Shown piece after piece: positions 54,183 to 61,858 of a stretch of DNA of 64,000 nt (the stretch's first letter is position 1; each line of letters opens with the position of its first letter). Both the position numbers and the translations under genes were made by a program. This stretch comes from Pseudomonas viridiflava (GTDB lineage: Bacteria; Pseudomonadota; Gammaproteobacteria; Pseudomonadales; Pseudomonadaceae), in the NCBI RefSeq assembly GCF_900589395.1, contig NZ_UUIS01000066.1:29815-93814 (forward strand). The letters are read 5' to 3'. A model generated the notes under the pieces. That model was given only the letters and a program-made list of their open reading frames with translations. It was not told the DNA's origin and did not search any database.

Positions 54183-55145
54183 TTAATACTTCACTTTATA
54201 GGTGGGTGAATCCTCCGGCCGGTTCTCCCGCCGATCGTAGATCTTGGTCGTGCTGATGTTGGCATGACCCAGCCAGGCCTGGACCTTGGCGATATCGGCT
54301 TCATGCTCCAAGGCGTTGGTGGCTGCCGTTGCTCGGAGTCCATGAACCCCAAGGCCGTCGACCTCAATCCCGGCCTTTTTCGCGTAGGCCGTGACGACGG
54401 CATAGATGCCGTTTGCCGTGATACCGGCGCCGGTCAATTTACCTCGCAGCGGCATGAACAGTGGCACCTTCCGTTCGGCCAGATGATGCTCTGAGTTTTC
54501 CAGGTACTGATGAATACGCCCGGCTGCGATCGGGTGCAACGGGAGGTATCGCACCTTGCCGCCCTTGCCGTGAACCTTCAGATGCTGAATACCGCGGCGC
54601 TCCTGAATGTCGCTCACCTGCAGCAGCGCCGCTTCTTCACGGCGCAGTCCGTGATAGAGAAGAACAGCCAATAGCGCCCGGTCGCGCTGCCCTTTAAGTG
54701 TTGTTTCATCCGGCGCCTCGAGCAGCGCCTTCGCCTGGTGGTCACCCAACGCCGGCGTCTTGCCTTCATTGCTTTCTATCCTGGGACGTTTTACCCCATG
54801 CACTGGATTGCCGCCGGCGATCGCATTGTTCTCCAGGAGGTGATCAAAGAGGCTGGCCAGCGCGGCCAATTTGCGCCGGATCGTGGCTCCGGCCAAACCG
54901 CGATGCTCGAGGTGGGCTCGCCAGGCTAAAACATGCGATCGGGTCACGACCCGAAATTCATCGGCCGAAGCCAAGCCGATAAAACTACAGAAGTCTTCCA
55001 GGTCGTTTTGGTAAGCACGTCGTGTTCGAGGGTTGTCCAGGTTGGCAAACCACTCGACCGCGGCTGGAACCTTGGCCAGCGTCTGAAATTCGACCGCCGT
55101 GAGCCGACGCTGATCATTCGTATGGTTTTTCGTCAGTTCCTGCAT
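54183..55145 (-). CDS. Tyrosine recombinase (XerC/D-like), right inverted copy
   Basis: A 320-residue protein starting at 55145, matching the left copy closely (roughly 20-30 differing residues, most near the N-terminus and in scattered positions). Catalytic motifs YHGLRREEAALL, VHGLRATAAT, WLGHANI and TTKIYDRR are all intact. It points inward toward the left copy, so the pair brackets the three-gene signalling cassette. Confidence 0.9.
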   Translation of the reverse strand: MQELTKNHTNDQRRLTAVEFQTLAKVPAAVEWFANLDNPRTRRAYQNDLEDFCSFIGLASADEFRVVTRSHVLAWRAHLEHRGLAGATIRRKLAALASLFDHLLENNAIAGGNPVHGVKRPRIESNEGKTPALGDHQAKALLEAPDETTLKGQRDRALLAVLLYHGLRREEAALLQVSDIQERRGIQHLKVHGKGGKVRYLPLHPIAAGRIHQYLENSEHHLAERKVPLFMPLRGKLTGAGITANGIYAVVTAYAKKAGIEVDGLGVHGLRATAATNALEHEADIAKVQAWLGHANISTTKIYDRRENRPEDSPTYKVKY

Positions 55146-55233
55146 ATCGTTCTCATCATTGGCTATCCTGCAATCGCTCTCAAAGCTTTCGGTCACAAAA
55201 TCATCGCTATATCAGTCCGCCGTTGCTAAAACC

Positions 55234-55259
55234 GATAAACGGCAATAAGTGGTGATAAC
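55234..55259 (-). repeat. Outer motif, right inverted copy
   Basis: It matches the motif at 45168-45193 in 25 of 26 positions, inverted. Just outside, GGTGATAA and TTATCACC form an extra dyad. The rest of 55146-55455 carries no gene. Confidence 0.6.
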
Positions 55260-55455
55260 ATATTTTATCACCAGTTACTGAGCAAAGACACGATAGCTGT
55301 CGAAGCGGGTCGCTTTGTGACTCAAAGCATGGAAATCGTTTCACGCGCCGATGCAGGAGGAATCGGAGATAGATATTTCTTTCTGATGTCGGATTGTCCC
55401 TGATACCTTCCATCATGTTCAATAATCCCACCGTATAAATTATGTCGAGGTAAGT

Positions 55456-56484
55456 TTGAGTAAGAGAAATCTGATTAAAGAAATTGAGGAAAAAAATGCT
55501 AGGGCGTCTGAAAAGTATTTACACGGCAGTGGGGAACTGCTCGCAATTGAAAGAAGCTTCAGCAACCTAGAAGAATCGGACAGCATGATGGCAGCTCTCC
55601 ATCTTATGGGAGTGGCATCTTGTATTGAGGTAAGCGCCCGAGAAGCAATTAAGCTTCTAATAGACTCGGGAGCCCCTTTTCTTGAGCGTGCGGAATCATT
55701 CAAAGATATTAAGTTTGATTTTGAACTGACCAAAGCCCTCAGTTCTGGCCGAATCACATTCGGAGATTTAGTTTCGCACTCACTTCCGATCAGCAGGTTA
55801 GGTCATATTGAATCTCACTTTGAAATATTGTTTAGTGAAAAAGGAGATGCACAGAGTTTTCATAACATTTTGTCGAATGTTCGTGTCTATGTGGAGCCAG
55901 ACGAAGAGGAGGTTTTTGGTGATGCTGCCCCAGGACTTGCTCAAAAAACAGCACCATTTATGCTGAGTGATGTGTCAGTAATTCTTAAAAATATATCAGC
56001 TATTTTTGAACGCAGGCATATCATTGCTCATGAAGCCAACTTTGATGTGATTTCGGTGCCGAAGCTAGGCGAATACATTGAGTGCGCCAAGTTTTTTACC
56101 GAAGCTTTATACGAGCTAGTTGATCAAATATTGAATCTCGGTGTATCTAGGAACGCATTTAAAGGCTCCGTCCAAGAGGCATTCAAAGCTGGGACTATTC
56201 GTCTTGAAGCTCAGGGAGTGCAAGAGGAAATAGTGTCTATAATTAATTTGGCTGCGGAGGAAAGGCCCGAGCTTTCGACGTTGTTTGAGGAAACTTGCAA
56301 GGCATTTGACTTGTATGAAAGCGCCGAATCCTATTTTCGTTTGGGTTTGCATGGTTTTTGTATGGGTAATGCTATGAGGAATATAGAGGCTAATATTACA
56401 AAGCAGTTATGGCAGCATAGAAAAATGTATCTTACTGAAGTGAAGGATGGCATAGAATTTTACTTAAAAACATGTAATTCATGA
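55456..56484 (+). CDS. HEPN-like protein, candidate defence or toxin component
   Basis: The 342-residue protein uses TTG at 55456 with GAGG just before it. It is helical and AT-rich in codons. Arg187 to His192 in ERRHIIAHEANFD is an R-x4-H motif of the HEPN RNase type, and the N-terminal half (MMAALHLMGVASCIEVSAREAIKLL) resembles the RiboL-PSP-HEPN class. If real, it may cleave RNA under stress or phage attack. This is inference from motif and context; no known system is recognised. Confidence 0.6.
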   Translation: MSKRNLIKEIEEKNARASEKYLHGSGELLAIERSFSNLEESDSMMAALHLMGVASCIEVSAREAIKLLIDSGAPFLERAESFKDIKFDFELTKALSSGRITFGDLVSHSLPISRLGHIESHFEILFSEKGDAQSFHNILSNVRVYVEPDEEEVFGDAAPGLAQKTAPFMLSDVSVILKNISAIFERRHIIAHEANFDVISVPKLGEYIECAKFFTEALYELVDQILNLGVSRNAFKGSVQEAFKAGTIRLEAQGVQEEIVSIINLAAEERPELSTLFEETCKAFDLYESAESYFRLGLHGFCMGNAMRNIEANITKQLWQHRKMYLTEVKDGIEFYLKTCNS

Positions 56485-56581
56485 CTTTTGCCTGCTCGCT
56501 AGAGTGGGGTGTAACGTGTTTTCATTAGATGTAAGTAGAAGTGCTCGGAAGATTGATAGTAAAGTCGATACATAATACACT

Positions 56582-56803
56582 GTGTTGTTCACGAAAACTC
56601 TAGAGTTAACCGTTAAAGTCTATAGCTTTAAACTGCACAAATTTCAGAGCGACGACCTGCCAAATGATGAGCTAGACTTGAAGGTAAAAGCATGTCTAGA
56701 GGATGCTATAAATACGGTTGATACAGCTAAAGTAAACCTGATTGATGACATTTTGAGCATCTCGGTGAGCGATCAAGGCCAGCTGTCAGCTACAGAATGC
56801 TAG
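56582..56803 (+). CDS. Hypothetical protein, 73 residues
   Basis: GTG start, weak ribosome site. The product (LTVKVYSFKLHKFQSDDLPNDELDLKVKACLEDAINTVD...) is a small alternating strand/helix protein without a known family. It shares low GC with its neighbours. Confidence 0.4.
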   Translation: MLFTKTLELTVKVYSFKLHKFQSDDLPNDELDLKVKACLEDAINTVDTAKVNLIDDILSISVSDQGQLSATEC

Positions 56804-56950
56804 CGAACAAGGTTAGGAGTTCCAGCGATTACGCGGGGTGCTGGCCAGCAAGTTAGGCTTTACCAGCGTTGAAATGAGTGACGAACACGGAACCTCTTGG
56901 CTCTGCCTGCCTGGATGTGTTGTTGAACAACTTAGTTAAGAGAAAAGCCG

Positions 56951-57133
56951 ATGGCCATCTACGATGAAATGAAGACACAGCTTCAGGAACTGGTAGATTT
57001 GATCAAGCAGGACGAACAGTACTCTGCAGCTGTTGCCTATGGCGTAGTTGTAGCCGATCAGAACACATCCAAAACACACCAGGTGCGTGCCATTCGTATA
57101 GTCGAACTGAAGCGAAAGTACGGACTCAAGTAG
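56951..57133 (+). CDS. Hypothetical protein, 60 residues
   Basis: A small charged helical protein (MAIYDEMKTQLQELVDLIKQ...) preceded by AAGAGAAA. No family recognised; codon use and position suggest membership of the same AT-rich block. Confidence 0.4.
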   Translation: MAIYDEMKTQLQELVDLIKQDEQYSAAVAYGVVVADQNTSKTHQVRAIRIVELKRKYGLK

Positions 57134-57174
57134 CGCTATACAGCCATCATGGGAATGTTTTTTATGAGATTAAT

Positions 57175-57774
57175 ATGGAAAGTTATATGAATACAAGGAT
57201 TGAGGATGCAAGCAATTATTACCACCTGACTAGACAGGTTGTTATTGGTTTGCAGCTCATGTTGAATGAACAGTCCATAGTGAAAAGCAAGTATATCGAA
57301 ACTCGCTCACGTCAGCAGGAAGAAATAAAGTTTCTTGAAAGCAATTGTGAGCTTCGCGAACAGGCAAGGACTAATTTAGTTAGGCTTCAATTGAGACTTA
57401 GCGCTACGGTTCGTGCGGTTCTGATGACAGAGCAAACAATGACGATCGTAGCTGGAACACTTCTTCAGGTTGCAAAGCAAGCATTATCTATACGATACGG
57501 TAAAAGTATCAAAGACTGTGACATCAATGCACGAAAAATATCAGGAGAAAAAATTCAGGAAATCATATGGTATGGTCGTAATCAGGCTATGCACTTTGAA
57601 GACGGTACAGGAAGCTGGACGACTCTTTTCAAAGCTCTAGACATAGTCCATCCTGGGAAATTTACACCTGACCCCATATCGCGCTCGATGGAATTGATAG
57701 AGTTGTTGGGGTGGATTAACTTTGGAATATATGAGAGTGATATGAAACATCTAGGCATTTTCAATTCCAAGTAA
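57175..57774 (+). CDS. Second HEPN-like hypothetical protein
   Basis: A 199-residue helical protein. Arg135 to His140 in WYGRNQAMHFED gives an R-x4-H motif in the C-terminal half, and a long amphipathic helix lies near residues 35-70. The motif is short and could occur by chance, but two such proteins in one AT-rich block are suggestive. A second Met (residue 5) could be the true start. No family recognised. Confidence 0.5.
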   Translation: MESYMNTRIEDASNYYHLTRQVVIGLQLMLNEQSIVKSKYIETRSRQQEEIKFLESNCELREQARTNLVRLQLRLSATVRAVLMTEQTMTIVAGTLLQVAKQALSIRYGKSIKDCDINARKISGEKIQEIIWYGRNQAMHFEDGTGSWTTLFKALDIVHPGKFTPDPISRSMELIELLGWINFGIYESDMKHLGIFNSK

Positions 57775-57795
57775 TAGGCTTAGGGAGACGGAAAG

Positions 57796-58122
57796 ATGAG
57801 TATTGAAAACCGATATCACGCAGCTCGCAAGAAGTTTTTCGCTGAAAACCCACAGGCTCTTAACCAGATTATCTCAGTCGAATCAAAAGTGATTGAGTCG
57901 TACGGTATGACTATTGATGAGTATTATGAAAAGCAACGTCGAACTGTGTTCGAAAATGCTGCCATAAGCCGTGGGCTTGCGGTCGATGAGTTCGTGATTC
58001 GTTTGATAGCCACATCACCGAAGCAAGCTCAAGAATGGCGCTTGGATCAGCATCGTAAAGTAGCCGAAGCTCTCGGTATGGAATGGTCTGAGTACAAGCA
58101 GCTTAATAATATCGCTGAGTAG
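57796..58122 (+). CDS. Hypothetical protein, 108 residues
   Basis: GGGAGACGGAAAG precedes the ATG, so translation is likely. The charged helical product (ENRYHAARKKFFAENPQALNQ..., ending EALGMEWSEYKQLNNIAE) has no family I know. It lies 21 bases after the 199-residue gene and probably shares its transcript. Confidence 0.55.
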   Translation: MSIENRYHAARKKFFAENPQALNQIISVESKVIESYGMTIDEYYEKQRRTVFENAAISRGLAVDEFVIRLIATSPKQAQEWRLDQHRKVAEALGMEWSEYKQLNNIAE

Positions 58123-58167
58123 AGTCATTTGCTGCGCTACTGACGCCGCTGAAGCGAGAGGTAAAAA

Positions 58168-58213
58168 AATACTTCTTGAATTTGTGTAATTTATAAAATA
58201 CAATTGTTGTATG
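58168..58213 (+). promoter_or_regulatory. Promoter and operator of the toxin-antitoxin operon
   Basis: TTGAAT and TATAAA boxes precede a near-palindrome TACAATTGTTGTA that reaches the toxin start codon, a likely antitoxin operator. Confidence 0.45.
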
Positions 58214-58510
58214 ATCGAAATCAAACAAACCGCTACATTCATGACTTGGGAAAGCAAGCTGAAGGATCAGCGGGCCAAGGCTGCCATTGCGGCACGCATC
58301 TTTCGTTTAGCCAATGGTCTGCCCGGCGACGTCTCACCTGTAGGGCAGGGGGTTAGTGAGTTAAGGATTCATCATGGCCCAGGCTACAGGGTCTACTTCC
58401 AGCAGCGCGGGACGGAAATCGTGATCCTGCTATGTGGTGGAGACAAGAGCAGCCAGCCCAGAGATATAGAGACGGCAAAACGCCTAGCCACTGAGTGGAG
58501 AACGCAATGA
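58211..58510 (+). CDS. RelE/HigB-family toxin
   Basis: A 99-residue basic protein. FMTWESKLKDQRAKAAIAARI and ELRIHHGPGYRVYFQQRGTEIVILLCGGDKSSQ are typical of the 'addiction module killer' branch of the RelE/HigB superfamily, mRNA interferases acting at the ribosome. It overlaps the antitoxin by four bases (ATGA). Toxin-first order is typical of HigBA-like pairs. Confidence 0.9.
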   Translation: MIEIKQTATFMTWESKLKDQRAKAAIAARIFRLANGLPGDVSPVGQGVSELRIHHGPGYRVYFQQRGTEIVILLCGGDKSSQPRDIETAKRLATEWRTQ

Positions 58511-58794
58511 CCGAACTAATTTACGACTACGATCCCGCACAGGCGCTGGATGGCCCTGAAGCCATTGCGGTGTTCATTAGCGATGCACTGGAGACCGGCG
58601 ACGCGGCTTACATTGCCAAGGCTATGGGGGTGGTTGCTCGTGCTAAGGGTATGACCGAACTGGCCAGAGAGACTGGGCTGGCCAGAGAGCAGCTTTACAA
58701 ATCGTTCAGTGAAAACGGAAACCCAACTCTCAAAACCATGCTGGTCGTGATGCGAGCGTTAGGTGTTGATCTGACAGCCAGGCCGCATGCGTAG
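58507..58794 (+). CDS. HigA-like antitoxin
   Basis: A 95-residue protein with a C-terminal helix-turn-helix (MTELARETGLAREQLYKSFSENGNPTLKTML) and an N-terminal toxin-binding part. It neutralises the toxin and represses the operon. Together they stabilise the plasmid or act under stress. Confidence 0.9.
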   Translation: MTELIYDYDPAQALDGPEAIAVFISDALETGDAAYIAKAMGVVARAKGMTELARETGLAREQLYKSFSENGNPTLKTMLVVMRALGVDLTARPHA

Positions 58795-58884
58795 TTTGGT
58801 TTTGATACGGCGCTCGCACAACCTATGTGGTTACAACCGGTGTCATTTTAGATAGGCTCTAATCTGACATCCGGAGATTCCGCC

Positions 58885-59361
58885 ATGACCTTCCCCAGCG
58901 ACGACCTGGTCGCGTACGCCAACCATATCAACGAACGGTACACGCCGGCCCAGGTCGCCCAACTGGCGCGCCTTATCAGTCCTGTCCCAAGTTGCGGATC
59001 GATGACCCCAGCCGAGTTCGAGCTGGTGATGGTAATGCTGGCCGGCCAGCATCGGCGCCGTGCCTTTTCAGACCGTTCAATCCACGCAGCCAGGCTTGTC
59101 CTGGTCATGGGCGCCAGTGTGGCCGAGGCTGCTACTGACACTGGATTGGCCAGGCAGGTCGTGCACAGGCTTATGGCGCGTATACGTGCGCGCATGCAGG
59201 GTTTGCCTGGCAGTTGGGTGAAGGTTGAAGTATGGCTGCCACCGACGCACGCAAAACAAGTGGCGGACCTTGCCGTTAGTCTCAGAGCGGCGCACGAGGC
59301 GCACGAGGCGGGCGAGGGGGCCGACGTGCCTGATGTCGACCAGGTGCCGATGATTGGCTGA
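58885..59361 (+). CDS. TrfB/KorA-like transcriptional repressor
   Basis: The 158-residue protein has a helix-turn-helix like that of IncP KorA (MTPAEFELVMVMLAGQ..., then GASVAEAATDTGLARQVVHRLMARI) followed by GSWVKVEVWLPPTHAKQVADL, which matches the KorA pattern. KorA proteins coordinate plasmid backbone promoters. GGAG precedes the start. It is placed in the mobilization region, which it may control. Confidence 0.8.
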   Translation: MTFPSDDLVAYANHINERYTPAQVAQLARLISPVPSCGSMTPAEFELVMVMLAGQHRRRAFSDRSIHAARLVLVMGASVAEAATDTGLARQVVHRLMARIRARMQGLPGSWVKVEVWLPPTHAKQVADLAVSLRAAHEAHEAGEGADVPDVDQVPMIG

Positions 59362-59925
59362 GTTTCGCCACTGTGCGTTCCCTTCGCTGCGCTACGGGGC
59401 AGGCTTTCGTGCTGCGCATCGAGCCAGGCCATGAAGCCGGCCCGTCTCGCCCCTTCGGGCTTCAATCCTTAACGCCTGCGGCCTTCGGCCTGCGCGCTCC
59501 GCTTGCCGTCGCTGCTGCGACTTCCCGTGTCACCTTCAGGCTTGGCGGCGAGCCTTTCGCCTGCGCTTGACGGTAGCTCGAGCGCGGCACCTGACAAGGG
59601 TCCGGCTGCGCCCGCGACACTCCCCCGTTCAGACTCGCTTCGCTCCCTTAGCTGCGGCCTCGCATCGCGCCCTTGTCAGGCGCCTGTGCGCCCGATCGAC
59701 CTCAGCGCCACGGCGAAAGGCACTCCGCCAAGCCAGCATTGAGGTGAAACGAGATGAAGCAAAAAGCAGAGCAACAGCCAGAGAAGCGCGTCAGAGGCGG
59801 TGGTTGTAACGGCCATTTTTCTCCCTGGTATTTGCAGCGCCTGGAGATCCAGTTCAGCGCTACCACTTCACGCTAACCCAACCGCTCAGCCCCGTTGAAC
59901 GGGCACGATGACCAGGAGAATTTCC
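59362..59925. other. GC-rich non-coding stretch before DUF932 gene
   Basis: Overlapping short frames on the plus strand look like artefacts of GC richness. CCTGACAAGGG near 59590 and CCCTTGTCAGG near 59670 are 11-bp inverted arms about 75 bases apart; smaller hairpins such as GCGGCCTTCGGCCTGC are also present. Possibly a long structured leader for the DUF932 mRNA. Confidence 0.45.
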
Positions 59926-60762
59926 ATGCGCCTTTCCAGCAACTTCCGTAACCCTTGCATGATCCGTAGTGACGTAGCACTGAGCAACGAGCAGATCGCC
60001 CGTGTAGTGCCTTCGATCTTTGCCGAAGAAGCGCACGACAGCCGTTCAGAGCGCTACCTGTACATCCCGACGGTGCAAGTGATCGATGCCTTGCGCGCTG
60101 AAGGTTTCGAGCCGTTCATGGCCTGTCAGACCCGCGTGCGTAATGAAGACAAACGCGAGCACACCAAACACATGCTGCGTCTGCGTCATGTGAGCCAGAT
60201 CCTGGATAAGGAGGCGAACGAAATCATTCTGCTCAACAGCCACGACGGCAGCAGCAGCTATCAAATGATGGGGGGTAAATTCCGGTTTGTATGTGCCAAT
60301 GGTCTGGTCTTGGGCGACCTGGCCGCCGATCAAAAAGTGCGCCACAGCGGACGTGGTGACGTAGTAGGCGACGTGATTGAAGGCGCATATGAGGTGCTCA
60401 AGCATTTCGAGCACATCGACCATATCACCGACGACATGAAACACCAGAAACTGCACGTCGACGAGCAAGAGGCTTTCGCGATGGCTGCACTTGCCTATCG
60501 CTACGACCCTGCTGAAGGGCCAGCACCTGTGAGCCCATCGCAGTTGCTGATGCCGCGCCGTCGTGAAGACCGCGACAGTGACCTGTGGACCACCTTCAAT
60601 CGCGTACAAGAAAACACTATCAAGGGTGGGTTGTCAGGTCGCAACAAACAGGGCCGCCGCACAACCACACGCGGCGTCAATGGTATTGACCAGGATGTGA
60701 AACTGAATCGTGCGCTTTGGGTGTTGGCACAGGCTCTGCAATCAAACCGCAACGTGGCCTGA
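59926..60762 (+). CDS. DUF932 family protein
   Basis: The 278-residue protein starts at 59926 after CAGGAG. HMLRLRH..., EIILLNSHDGSSSYQMMGGKFRFVCANGLV and the later VIEGAYEVLKHF are DUF932 features. The family is widespread on plasmids, ICEs and phages, with unknown function; a role in regulating or protecting incoming DNA has been discussed for relatives, but this is not shown. Followed by two hairpins. Confidence 0.85.
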   Translation: MRLSSNFRNPCMIRSDVALSNEQIARVVPSIFAEEAHDSRSERYLYIPTVQVIDALRAEGFEPFMACQTRVRNEDKREHTKHMLRLRHVSQILDKEANEIILLNSHDGSSSYQMMGGKFRFVCANGLVLGDLAADQKVRHSGRGDVVGDVIEGAYEVLKHFEHIDHITDDMKHQKLHVDEQEAFAMAALAYRYDPAEGPAPVSPSQLLMPRRREDRDSDLWTTFNRVQENTIKGGLSGRNKQGRRTTTRGVNGIDQDVKLNRALWVLAQALQSNRNVA

Positions 60763-60767
60763 TACTC

Positions 60768-60856
60768 GGCCCGAATGCTCGAACATTCGGGCCATCCCTC
60801 TTATCCAAGCTTCACATCAAAAAAGGAAAGCCCCTTGCTCGGGGCTTTCCTTTTTC
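60768..60856. terminator. Two hairpins after DUF932, second bidirectional
   Basis: The first is GGCCCGAATG / CATTCGGGCC (60768-60793). The second is GGAAAGCCCC / GGGGCTTTCC (60825-60850), with an A-run before and TTTTTC after, so it can end transcripts from both sides of the convergent genes. Confidence 0.8.
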
Positions 60857-60884
60857 GTTTTTAGAATCGGCGCCCAAGCCTACA

Positions 60885-61163
60885 TCACTCCGACGCGCTT
60901 TTAGCCTTTGTCGATACCCTCTTGCGCACGGCTAGTAGATCGGAAATCGCTTTTGCAGTGGTCTTCACACCGACCGAATCCAGCGCCTCACGAATCTCAG
61001 GCACGCTGTAGCCCTTCTGATTGGATAGAACAATAATCTGATCCTTGAGCTGCTCCAGAGCTTCAGCCTGACCGATCTTGTTGCGGCTCAGATCGGGCAA
61101 TTCCCCTAGACGTTGCTTGGCGCTGTCCAGTTCGGCTTGCGTGTAGATTTTTTGCTTAGCCAT
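60885..61163 (-). CDS. Small HTH-like protein opposite the mobilization genes
   Basis: A 92-residue protein with a C-terminal segment GYSVPEIREALDSVGVKTTAKAISDLLAVRKR, which reads like the helix-turn-helix of relaxosome helper proteins (MobC/TraK position in other plasmids). It is divergent from nikA-like and nikB-like genes across the oriT region, as MobC is in several mobilization systems. A relaxosome accessory role is inferred from this. Confidence 0.55.
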   Translation of the reverse strand: MAKQKIYTQAELDSAKQRLGELPDLSRNKIGQAEALEQLKDQIIVLSNQKGYSVPEIREALDSVGVKTTAKAISDLLAVRKRVSTKAKSASE

Positions 61164-61517
61164 GATTCAGGTCCGTAGAGTTTCAAAATGATGATGCCTC
61201 ACCATCTAAACGCTATGAGAACACGAAATCAAGTCGCCGGCGCAACTCATCAATAGTCGCGTTGAATCGGTGTCAGTCCAGCAAGCAATTAATATCGGCC
61301 AGCGTTCATTCTCGAATATCCATTCTATAAGCCTGACAAACTCCCCTTGCTAGTCTCAAGAAAATCTGATATTCAGAGCCTGAAAATCAGATCTAAAGAA
61401 TTGACCGGAAATGTCTTGTACGGACGGCCTGCACGCAGGCCATCCATCCAATACCCGGATCAGGGCTACGCCCCGACACCCCATGTCACGCCATCGTTTG
61501 AGTTAGGAGTTTGAGTC
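61164..61517. other. Candidate origin of transfer (oriT)
   Basis: The intergenic region between divergent mobilization genes contains GGCCTGC-AC-GCAGGCC (61426-61441) and the imperfect repeat TCAGGGC-TAC-GCCCCGA (61460-61476) followed by CACCCC. On the minus strand this gives GGGGTGTCGGGGC and GCCCTGATCC, similar to oriT/bom sequences of MOBP-type mobilizable plasmids. The exact nick site cannot be fixed by eye. Confidence 0.6.
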
Positions 61518-61847
61518 ATGTCGAAAAGCACAGCGCGTCAGGCTACGGCCAGAATCGAACTCCGTTGCTCTGAGGAAGACGCTGCGCTGATCAGAGACAA
61601 GGCAAAAGCGGCGGGTATTACCACATCTGATTTGCTGCGTCGGTCAGCGCTGGCTCGCAAGATCAAAACGCCAACCGACAAGAAGTTGATGGGTGAGCTG
61701 CTGAAATTGGGCGGTCTGCAAAAGCACTTGTTCAACCAGATGCAGGACGGTATGACCACCGAGTTAAGCAAGCAGTTTGCTGATGTCCTGGTAGCCATCA
61801 AGAGTGCGGTCGTGGCCATCGATCTTTCTCAATCAAACATCCAGTAA
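61518..61847 (+). CDS. NikA-like relaxosome accessory protein
   Basis: A 109-residue protein with an N-terminal ribbon-helix-helix (ARIELRCSEEDAALIRDKAKAAGITTSDLLRRSALA), typical of NikA/MobC/MbeC proteins that bind oriT next to the nick and recruit the relaxase. It lies 11 bases before the relaxase gene. TTAGGAG precedes the start. Confidence 0.8.
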   Translation: MSKSTARQATARIELRCSEEDAALIRDKAKAAGITTSDLLRRSALARKIKTPTDKKLMGELLKLGGLQKHLFNQMQDGMTTELSKQFADVLVAIKSAVVAIDLSQSNIQ

Positions 61848-61858
61848 AACGTACGATC

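Noticed and set aside
59373..59809. Overlapping plus-strand open frames in the GC-rich stretch
   Set aside because: Low-complexity GC-driven frames without ribosome sites or recognised domains.
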